Both the position numbers and the translations under genes were made by a program. 61,887 nt of DNA from Pezizomycotina sp. ARF18. Taxonomy: Eukaryota; Ascomycota. This document shows, piece after piece, positions 12,494 to 22,384 of this stretch; positions within the stretch are counted from its first letter, which is position 1, and every line of letters begins with the position of its first letter. Under the pieces are notes generated by a model. The model ran no database searches. It was not told where the DNA came from and saw nothing but the letters and a program-made list of their open reading frames with translations. The DNA lies in assembly GCA_002224055.1 (NCBI GenBank), contig AZLU01000237.1, forward strand, positions 1-61,887, in the 5' to 3' direction.

Positions 12494-15106
12494 ATGGCTT
12501 CCTTGGCGAATGGACTCCAGAATGAGGGGTGAGACTCCTCTCCTACCCTCCCTTTCCCTCCCTTGTAAGGTTACTTAGTAGTAGCTTCAAAGCCAATATG
12601 ATTTATATGTGTATAGTGTCAGTGCTAATTTGTGTGCTTATTAGGCATCCGGATCTGGCTCCAGCGGCTATGTCTCCAGCCTCGTTTGATCTACGATTAA
12701 TTGTATCCGGTTTACGTACTGGAATACACTGTCATTATGGCATGAACGTTTGCAAGACCAATCGCGCGGAAGGGTTTTTCGACCCATCAGAGCCAGGAAG
12801 CATCACAAATCTGAGAAAAAGGCTCGGCGTGACCGGAAAAGGGGCAGGCTCTCGACCCCGAAGCCACCTACCCCATACAAGATGAAAGATTTTTACCTCC
12901 CCGGCTATCACCCGCCGGATTTCCCCGGCGCCATCGGAACAACTCCGCCGCGTGATACCGACCCTTTGGCTGCCGATGACGACAAGCTCTCTGAAGGTTC
13001 TCCTGAGCATAATGAAAGTGTTTGGCATATGACCAAGGGCCCGCATTCGCCGAGGGAGTCAGTGGAGACGCAATTCCGTTCGTCACGAGATAGGACGAAG
13101 AAGTTCATGGACAGCTATGTGGCCGAGGCGAGATCCGTATGGGATAGGGCATCGCATAGCCTCCAGGAAGCTTATGGTGAAAATGATGAAGATGATGAAC
13201 ATCTGGCGACCGAGACTACATTTTTCCAACAACTTGGAAACGACCCTCGAACGCGGCTTCAAAGCCCTCGATGTTGTTTTGCAGGGCCAGTCTTTAAAAA
13301 GCTTGGACGACGTGTGCTTGCTTATCTTCACGCTTTGACGATGGCTTCGGTTTCGCAGGACTACAGGTTGATCGACGATTATCATGTGCCCTGCGATTCA
13401 GATATCAAGCTGTGGCGAGAATGTGTTGACCAGAGAGAATGGGCACATTTCGACGACATCATCAAATATATGTTTGGCCGTTCGACATCATCTCTCCGGA
13501 CTGGAAACCAACCGGTCCAAGCGGTGCAGCAACGGCCCTCTCAAGAAACGCTCGAGACAAGTCTCATATATTTACTATTAGTAAGATGTCTCGAAGGTAT
13601 GTGCAACATCACTTCCCTCGATCAACAGCTGGCAGCCTCTTCTCCACCTTGTCTATTCCGTACTTACCTTAGATATCGCGACGTTGCAAAACACGCATAG
13701 GTACCCAACACCTTGGCGAAGCATTTTTATGCTTGAGTAGTCGTAACGATACAAAGCCTGTGACGACGGTAACGGCTATGTCGCCCGTTAACTCTGCGTA
13801 TCAGAACTTCTTAAACTCCTCAAGACGGGAGTTTGGTGAGACCATCCGCAAAGCCATATCCGAAGACTTTTCTGGGAAACTGCATTTCCTTGAAGCTTTG
13901 GCTAAACCGGCTGTGGAGCTGTTAAGCTTGGAGCACTGCCCACCTTGCGGGCCTTTGAAACTTACGTATTAGGTCTTGCTCGCGTAAGTAAGCCCCTCCC
14001 CAAGTCTGTTTGGCAAATTTATAGTAGCTCAAACTAAGCTTGTTCATCAAACGATAATGTAGATCTATATTGCAGAATTCGCAGACTATAAGAGTTTTGT
14101 GCGAAGCTTCCTGAAGTTTTGTGAAGGGTGCTCGACGAAGGTGTCGGAGATATTTGTCAATGTACCAAACGAAGAGCCATATTCGCGACAGTATTGTTCG
14201 CAGAAAACCGACTCTGAAATCCTCTGGTACAGAGTAAATCTGGCAAGGTTACCCATGGTAGTACGGTATTCTCGAACTCAAACCCTGCTATTTTCGACTT
14301 GAACCTCGACGCTGAAGATATCTCACGGCCTAAGTATTCATCCCAATTCAAAAGAGATTATGCGGATCTTGGAACCTTTTGGCTCTTCCCGAACTTTTGT
14401 GGTCGGAAAACGGAAACATCAAAGTCGAGGTCGACGAGGAAGACGATACGGAAGATGAACCAGCTACGAAGCCTTCTTCATCGGCTACAGAGAGTACAGA
14501 ACCTTCGTTGCCGCCTCCTCAAGATTTCGTGGCGCAGCCTTTCGATACGCACGAGGAGATCGCCCAGAACAGCTTGACGACGACGTTTGTGAGCCGAAGT
14601 TAATTATAGGCCCGTACGTATCTAAATTTGAATCCGCTTTCAGTCCAGGCGTTCGTTCATTTATTATTATTATTATTATCCTTCGGGTAACATACCATTG
14701 CTAATTTTGAAACCCAAATTTATTCTGATAGCAATCTTATTGAACCGGATCCTAGTATCATTGGGAAATCCTCAAACGATGAGGAAAATGTCCCTGTCGC
14801 TCCTGTTGTTCCTCCTGTACCGAACGACGTCGAACCAAACAATCGGCGAAACGCAAGTCATGGAGAACCGATTCCATTGTGCCCGATTTGGGAGCCAAAA
14901 AACGGAAAGGACTTCAGACCACCTGCGAAATCTGCGGTATATCGTTGTCGCTCAATCCCGCAGGGACATCAAAAAGCAATTTGATTCGGCATGCTGCCAC
15001 ACATGCCAAATCAGCTCAGTTTACTTGCACCGTTCCAGGCTGCAACAAAGCATTTGGACGAAAAGATAATTTGACCAGGCATATGCGCAAAGTGCACGAA
15101 AGTTAG
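12494..15106 (+). CDS. C2H2 zinc-finger protein, putative transcription regulator (frameshifted)
   Basis: Two C-terminal C2H2 fingers are clear: CEICG then HAATH (about 14927-15003), and CTVPGCNKAF then HMRKVH (about 15025-15096). The gene ends HES at the TAG 15104-15106. The N-terminal exon from ATG 12494 is joined across a 116-nt intron (529-644 of 12 kb, donor GTGAGA, acceptor TTAG). A basic region with HHKSEKKARRDRKRGR (about 12800-12845) could be a nuclear localisation signal. The middle region (about 13230-13560) has a conserved-looking helical stretch, VVLQGQSLKSLDDVCLLIFT then YHVPCDSDIKLWRECV, and later an acidic segment near 14424-14460. The architecture of a long regulatory N-terminus with terminal paired fingers suggests a fungal DNA-binding protein; targets are unknown. 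Several one-base shifts occur. Confidence 0.75.
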
Positions 15107-16446
15107 GTCCCCAACACGGCATCTATAACCAGGCTCGCTGATTCTCGCTCTGCCCCTCAACTCCTCATTATCCTCTTTCCTTTCTCCACCTAACGAGAGT
15201 TTGGTCTTGTTATCTCACATATCCTAATACAGTCGCTTCCATATGTCTTTTTATTTATCCATTTTGGTGCTCCTTTCTTGCTTACCTTCACTTCTTATAC
15301 ATACTTGATCTTTATCTATTTATCCATCCAATTTTCTGAAGGCTACGTACGCTACGAGGACATTCTCGTGTCGATCGCCTCTTTTTTCTATCCTTCCGAT
15401 TTAGGTCTTTCCGACATCTGCACCTTTATATATATTTGCTAGCGATTTTATCTTGCCTTGGTTTTGTCTTTCCGTTGTGTAAGATGCGTTTAGTCAAGTT
15501 TTAAAAGTGGCTCGTCTTTTATGTTTGGTACACTCGATTTGCAATTGTCTGTAATAGCTACTCCTTCATCCTTCTCGTTTTCTTCTCTCGTTTATTTCTA
15601 TCATTTTAAGAGGTCTTTATCGTTGGGCTTGCGCAAGGAATCTGATTGTTTACGATACAAAATTTTATTATTGTTGGCGTCTGCTTGCCCTTTCTGTTAT
15701 TGCTTGGGTTCACTCTTATTTTTTTTTATTTTTTTAACAACTTGTACAATTTGCAAACGTTCGGTATTAGTATTGGCTCCTTTTTTTTACCCTCTGCCAA
15801 AACGAAACAAAAAAGAAGAACGGATGCAGGATTTGTTCTGACACCATCTTTATTCCCTTCTACGATATCGTTCCCATTCCTTCTTTAATTCTTCTCTCCT
15901 ACCTTATATGCTTTATTCGTAGGGTCTCGGACTACTTATTTGCACGCATTATTATCGTCAGTACTGCTACTATTATTATTATATTTGTTCCAGAATAGGA
16001 CCAATGGCGAGACAGACTCTTCTTTTTGTTGTTCCGTCTTTCTTTCGGCTTTGCAAACAGAAAAAGGAAACCCAAGGGGAAAGACTTTTCCCTCTCTCTC
16101 TTCCCCTCTCGTCCCCTCTCTACCTACCTCCCTTTATCTCTCTGTATATTATCTATTCGCCAACCAGCATTCAAATATCTTTATAATATGTATTATCTGC
16201 ACATATGTGTAAGTCCTTTTTGGCTCTCGCGAGCAACGGCTACAAAGCTATATGGTCGAACAAATAGCAATACCAATTGAAGTAGTAATCATCAAGTACG
16301 TTAGTAAAGATAACCGAAACAAATACGGCTTTTTGAATATATATATATATACTACTTAGGTAGTTTACGACTCATGTTATTATCGTTAAAGTATTATATT
16401 ATTGACTCGAGTACCGAGGTGCATTAAGTACGTGATCCTATAACTA

Positions 16447-16448
<2 letters not shown>

Positions 16449-16482
<34 letters not shown>
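16449..16482 (+). repeat. T34 homopolymer
   Basis: Uninterrupted run of 34 T in the convergent intergenic region. Its length is probably not reliable. Confidence 0.85.
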
Positions 16483-16484
<2 letters not shown>

Positions 16485-17285
16485 GTTTTAGGAGTTGGTG
16501 AATAATAAACTTTCGCTAAGATACTTTGGCTCCCGCCCGCTCCCGCTCCGGCCCGCTCGAGGGTTTATTCAGAAGTTATTCAATAGCCGGGTTCTAGACC
16601 GCAGCACTATATATAGTTGACTTTCATAGAAGTCTTGTTTCATGTCCTTTTCAATTTTTCAATTTTCCTATTTTTCCCCATTTTTTCAACTTTTATTACA
16701 ATTTTCATTTTACGCTCCTTTCCTTTTTCTTTTTCTTTTTTCTTTTTCTTTTGTAAATTTTGAACTGCTTACGGCCTAACAAAAAGTCGCCTTAGAACTA
16801 ATTACAATAATATTTATTTGACAAAACTCAGCTTTTCTAAATATTAATAAAATAGTAAGGAAATAGGCTGGTAGGCTATCCGGATTAAATATAAAATAAT
16901 ATGAGTAACGAGTATGTCAGAGGGCAAGTACATATAATATACATAGAATATATGGATAATTCTGAGTACTTTATTTTGCTGCAGTTAGCTAGAACGAGAT
17001 ATATATATACATGCATATACAAATACGTTATTGTCCGGTTCGATAGCTACATACGTAGCCAGGTAAATTTTCATTCACTGTAAGTTTATCATACCGAAGA
17101 AAGGCGTCGCTAATATATATAGATACATTTCAATAACTATGGATACATACATATAGATATATTTTTGTAAAACATCGTTACTCTAGTGCTGGGCATGACT
17201 GTACATAGTTGAAAAATATATATGCAAGACGATGCAGGAACGGCGCGCTTCTGAAATAGAGACCAAATATAAGAAAGAAACAAAG

Positions 17286-17314
17286 AAGAGAGAGAGAGAG
17301 ATATATATATATAT
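17286..17314 (+). repeat. (GA)n(TA)n compound microsatellite
   Basis: About eight GA units run directly into about six TA units, near the 3' end of the minus-strand protease-like gene. Confidence 0.8.
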
Positions 17315-17512
17315 GCGTATCGTAAACGCGAAGGCTATAAATGCAGATCAACAAAAAGAATGATTTCGCGCAAAAGCAACTAGAGACAGCAGTATTCTAC
17401 CGATGAAACGAAGGGGACGTGAAAAGTAATAAGGGACTTTAAAAAAAAAAAGTGGAGAAAACGAAGAGAGAACGGAAAAGGAAAAAAAAAAAAAACCTTT
17501 GATCCTCTTCAT

Positions 17513-19311
17513 CTATTCAATCCCCATCCAGCCTAGTCCAGAATCACTCTTTAAGGGCGATGCAATGTCCTCGGCGATCTGGCTTGGGATGGTTATGGAT
17601 GTGCTGGCCGTGGTTCCGGTAGCACTCTCATCTAAGCTCGAAGACGTCATACTACCCCCGTAAATTGATTTCTCCTCGTGGCGGGGTGCCTCGTCAGTCT
17701 TCCACTTGCGATCTGCAAGGTATCCCTTGTGAGGAATAAACACCTCAGAGGCCATAGTCTTTAACTTGATGTGCTCGAATAGATAATCCATCCGTGAAAA
17801 ATACGTAACGTTCGTGCGATAATTGTAGGCGATTATCTGGCCGACAACTTTGCCAAAGTCATCAAACACCCAGGTACCGGAGTCTCCTCGTATCCCCAAG
17901 CCACCGTTGTAGCGGGGCGTAAAGAACCACTCTTCGGAATCAATCCCGTCGAGACGGAAGAAGCTCGTTTCGCTGGACACCAATCCGTCCATGATACCGC
18001 TGTAAGATCCAACACCGTGGACGCGACGTAGAGGGTCAAGTTCGACATATCGTGCTCCCCTTCCTCCTCAAAGGTCTCTGAAAGAAACGTAAAAAAGGCC
18101 TTCTCGACAGGATCTGGAGCTTTCGGCCGGCCATCGTAGTGAAGATCATAGAAGAGGTCAGCACGGTAACGATATTATCCTCTAACCGCCAAGGCGGGAT
18201 ATCTCCTATAAGCGCCCAATCCATCTAGAAAGTCACGTCTCGCATTAGCATAAAGGAGGGGGAAAAGTGGGACGGGATTAAAAAAAAAAAGAGGGGGAAA
18301 TGTGAGATGTTATCGAGGGGAAATTTACCTGATGGCGGTTCAAGTACAGGCCGTAGCCAGAGGAATACATAACTTGTCCGAAGTCCAGCGCTTGTTGATC
18401 CAGGCCTTGATTCATAGCCAATTTGGCCCGTACAGCTCGACCGTCCTCCACGTCACAGTATCTTTTTCTCGCTCGCAGTAGTACCTCTGCATGTTCAAAC
18501 TATCCATTGTCTCGTCCATGTCCATTTTGAGGGTTGCTGGATAGTATACCTGCGAGCACCGCTTGCGTCGACTAACCACCCATCATCTACCCCCACGCCG
18601 AGTTCGGTGGTCTCGGACTTTTTTCCAAGACGTGGTGGATATAAGCCCGTATGGCGCTTCCCTTCCATCAGGGAAAGCAAGAACAATAACGCCACCAAAG
18701 GTGCCGGCCGACGCACCGCCGTTTTCATCGTTCGCGACACCTATAGGTGCGCCACAGGAAGGGCGCTGATGATACTTACCAAAGACGGGAGGAAGCGGAA
18801 ACTCTCTAGCTGGCTGCTGATCAATCGACTCAGTTTCGTCCTCTCCATTTCCTCCTGCACCTTTTGGGACCTCCTCGTCGTCTGTGTCCTGCCCTTCGTT
18901 TTGGTCTTCCACACTTCCAGCAGTGCCGGCGGCAGCAGCCATGCCGTCTTCGACCAGGTCTTCGTCAGAAGGGTTCCTTCCCAAGCCAGATCTTGCAAGG
19001 ATCCCAACTTTCACTTGCATGGGGAAGAGATCCCCCACAACCCCAGAAAACTGCTCCAGTTGCAAGCCTTTCGGGTCGGAGCATGTGATACAAATAGTGG
19101 GCTGATTCCGCACCCTGAGGAGCTCGATAGCACCATTTTTGTTGTTGCCCATGACATTGCTAAAGTTCCGACGAAGCCAAGGCAAAACATCTTTCCTCCA
19201 AGCGACCACGTTATCGTTTGCAGGTGATACGGTCGTGTACTTCCGGGCGGAAAATGGCCGCCCTTCCGTCGGAATTCGCTTCCGTTTTGGCCTTGAATGC
19301 ACATCAGACAC
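17513..19311 (-). CDS. chymotrypsin-fold (S1-like) protease-like protein
   Basis: No family name is recognised, but the protein carries the three landmarks of a chymotrypsin-like triad in order: HHVLE (His pair codons at 18632-18637), MDWALIGD (Asp codon 18219-18221), and GIRGDSGTWV (Ser codon 17879-17881). GIGVANDENGGASAGTFGG-like sequence precedes the His block, as in related fungal hypothetical proteins. The N-terminal part from ATG 19311 is basic (SRPKRKRIPTEGRPFSARK), followed by a conserved-looking block with WRKDVLPWLRRNF and PTICITCSD, then an acidic low-complexity linker. A 104-nt intron at 18225-18328 (GTAAAT...TAG) separates the His and Asp exons. No signal peptide is visible, so it may be intracellular. 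Frame shifts occur around 18600 and 18040. Only about 67 nt separate its first ATG from the end of the Nudix coding region upstream; a fusion with that gene is possible. Confidence 0.6.
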
Positions 19312-19378
19312 GGTGTGCCTGACCGAACCAAGGTCCTCTCCGCTTGAGCAGGGCTTCGTGGGCTTCCCCTTTTAAAGA

Positions 19379-22300
19379 TTATGGAACGCTCGAGAGCTCT
19401 GATAAATCTGCTTGCCCGCTCAGCACTACACGGGCCTCCCGGTACGTTAGCCACCTGCGTTGCCATAGTTGGTGGCTAGGCCATAGCTCCCGCTCTGACT
19501 CTACTTCCATTTCAAAGTAAGAGTGCCAGTCCGCCAGCCCATTTTCATCCGGTATCTCGGCTGGGGCCGGCTCTATGAGCTTGAGAATCCTGCCAACAAC
19601 ACCAGCCTTTTGCCAAGCCTCCCTAAGCGCTGCAGCTTCACCATTTGGTCGTTGATCTCCCATAGCCTCGCGGGAGCTCGTAACACGTCTTCTTAGACTC
19701 ATCCTTGCTTTCAAGGACCAAAACCTTATGCCTGTCAGGAGACAAAATGACAGCACCGTTTACATAGCGCGACCCATCGGAATTATACCTATAACGAGGA
19801 TCACGAGTAGAAGGCATAGAATGTTGTGCCGATGGTCGTGTATCGGCGTTTAGTGGGCTCTCCTGTTGAATAGTGGGCTTTGAACCAACTTCAGATGTTC
19901 GCACTCGCTGAGACGATGAAGTGGAAGAAGACAAACGCGCGCTAGCGCCTTTAAATTGAGTCCTGCCTCGTACAAGGGCCTCTTCGACTCCCGGACGTCG
20001 ACTCGATGGCTCGGTAGATCGATGCGAGGTTTGCGCGACTGGTTGCTCCGTCGAATAGGCGGCCTGAAGGTCCGCAAACCTCGGAGCCGACGTAGACCAC
20101 ATGACCATTGAGTACCGCGGTAGAGCTTCTTGGTCGCCTCCAAACGGTGAAGAAGACGTAACATCCGGCGTTGGCAACATTGGGAGACTCCCAACCCGTT
20201 CTATTATCGCCGCCGCCGCCGACGCACTCCGAGGCGCCGCAATAGTCGAATCCAAAGTGATCCGACCGTATGCATCTTTCGTAGGTTCTTTCCCCTTCCC
20301 CACAACTTGGCCTTGAGAAGAGGACTCTTCTGTAGTGAGGTTTAGTAGCGCACATCTGTAGGGGTCGTAGGGGAATCCGCTTTCAATGTTCTCCTCGGAC
20401 TTTGCAGGTACAGCGGATATAAAGCCAATTTCGGCCGTCTTCCTTGCTCGTACAAATTAGAATGCCGGTCTTTCATATGCTCGATAGCATTTTCTTCGAG
20501 GTGGAATGCACGGTTACACGTCAATGAGCTACATATCCGAATTCCGTGGGCATCGTATTCGTGGGCGGAAAGAAAGGTTGCATTTGCGAACGCGGATTCA
20601 CAGTCAGTGAAAGAACACCGCTTCTGGGTTGAAACGTTCTTACAACCTAGTGAATGGTCCCTGGGATAATTAGCAGATGATCGACTATTGAGCACAACAA
20701 AACCAATGTTGTTAAGGATGAAAGTACCTCCAATTCTGTTCGCTGGTGAAGGTTTCCGGGCATTCTAGATTGTTGCACCGAAGATATTCCGCGCCGGTTT
20801 GCGGGGACTTTCTAGTAATCTGAGAAGGGGTGGTGCTAGAATAGTCACTTTTTCCGAAGCGCAGCCTTCCAACGAAAGCCTGCTCTGGATTCAAGGGGTC
20901 ATCAACTTTTAAGAATTCCGACGAATAGTTAGCCAAATTCATAATGTGCAAACCCCGAAAAAAAAAACGTATGAGAGAAAGAGTATTTTTTAGTACCTGA
21001 TGAGCACGTTCCACTAGCCGTAGAAAGCTCCCTAATTTGCTCCGGATGCTCCCCATTTTCGTGGCCATCAAGCTCTCGTCTTGTCTCAAAGCCCTCGTTT
21101 GCGAATTTGCAACCTTTGATCCTACATTTGAAAGGGCGGAATTCTTGCCGCTGTTCCGTTTGCAGGTCCTCCCTCAAACGACGCTTTTCGTCTCCTTCAG
21201 TTTCAGCTTGCCTCCGTAATCCTTCTTTTTCATTTGGATACGTCGTCCTGCTTGTGCCCCTAACACTTCGCTTTTCACCTCGGGGACGGGATTGCCGTGA
21301 GGGAAATGAGGGCGCTGCCTGGTGGCGGGTTCGTCCATACCCGTGTTGTGATGTTGGCGGAGGTGAACGATCATATCTTCCTCTGTCCTTGCTTCGAACG
21401 AGCAGCCCAGGACCTCGCAGTGCATTTCTTCAAATTCCAGGCTATGCGAGTACTCATGGCCGTCGAGCTCTTTCTGCGTCTCGAAACCCTTATTATGGTA
21501 AAAACAGGTCGGCTTACTGCATTTGAATGGCCGCGGGTCCTGAGGAGCATGTGATCGATTGTGATGCCTATCTCGTTCCCCTTCAGTTACAAAGCCTTTG
21601 CGGGTGTAGACGCACGTCGGATCCATCTGGCACTTCAAGGGCCTATTTTCCCAGGGGTGCTTCCACCAATGTCGCCTGTTATAGGTTGTAATCCACTAAT
21701 ATCAGCATATTTATCAATATAAAAATAAAAAGTAAAAATAAGATAAGATAAACAAATAAATAAAGCAAAATAAGACAAAAATAATTCGATAGATCAATAA
21801 AATAAAGGTATGATTATAAGAACTCAGCGAAAATCCCGTTTCATTCTCCCCTTTACTCACATAAGGCTATTGTGCTGTGTGAAGTTTTCGCCGCAAACAT
21901 GGGCCGTTTCCATGTCTTGATAATCACATACGTATACTCGGGAACCCTCCTGGTCGTATGAGGTAGAGGCTGGTGTTGCTGAGCTCGGGAGGCCCGGTTG
22001 CATAAATCCCGCGGCTGCACTGCGGGGGAGCGTAGCTGGGCATTGCTGGAGCGCAAACGCTTTCCTCCGGGCCGTCGGACGCCAATCTAACGTCGAGTAC
22101 CTGTCCTTCGAATGTCGAGTTTTTCATGCCACGTAATGCTGCCAGGGCGTCGTCTTCATGTCGAAATTGCAAAAATGCTTGGCCGGTAGATGCTCCCGTG
22201 CTAGGATCTCGGATTATCGATACTTCATCTATATCACCGAAGGCTTCGAATCTCTTCTTTAGAGCTGACTCCTCTACGTTCGAAGGAAGCTGGCCCAGGC

Positions 22301-22384
22301 AGACCTGCAGTTACTTCTGCCACCGGAATTCCTCGCCCGACCATACAGGAGATCATCTTGATCGAGGTAGCGGCGTGATGCCAT
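19379..22384 (-). CDS. RRM + C2H2 zinc-finger array + Nudix-like protein
   Basis: The start is ATG 22384 (MASRRYLDQDDLLYGRARN). An RNA recognition motif follows at about 22310-22075, with VCLGQLP, a QAFLQF RNP1-like strand and VLDVRLASD. Seven or eight C2H2 fingers come next (about 21950-20470), including CGENFTQHNSLM/RHWWKHP split by an intron at about 21687-21862, and fingers beginning CQMDPTC, CSKPTC, CEVLGC, CRIKGC, CSFTDC and CSSLTC. A Ser/Thr-rich linker leads to a Nudix domain (about 19800-19390): NGAVILSPDRHKVLVLES, a Nudix box that reads REAWQKAG instead of REAWEEAG, and DWHSYFEMEVE, resembling diphosphoinositol-polyphosphate phosphohydrolases. The domains are linked by continuous coding-like sequence with shifts, so one gene is likely but not proven. 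Loss of the two box glutamates suggests weak or absent hydrolase activity. The role is unknown; nucleic-acid binding is inferred. Confidence 0.62.

Larger units (their letters stand above)
15107..17512. other. convergent 3' intergenic region
   Basis: This stretch lies between two genes that run toward each other. It is T-rich on the left (15110-16200) and TA-rich on the right, with a T34 run at 16449-16482, pyrimidine repeats near 16700-16752, and (GA)n(TA)n at 17286-17314. An A run near 17478-17494 sits just past the end of the minus-strand gene. I found no conserved ORF; the frames at 15521-16280 are low-complexity and unlikely to be genes. Confidence 0.5.

Noticed and set aside
18607-19227. 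206-codon plus-strand ORF
   Set aside because: It is antisense to the conserved minus-strand protease-like gene, which carries the triad motifs.
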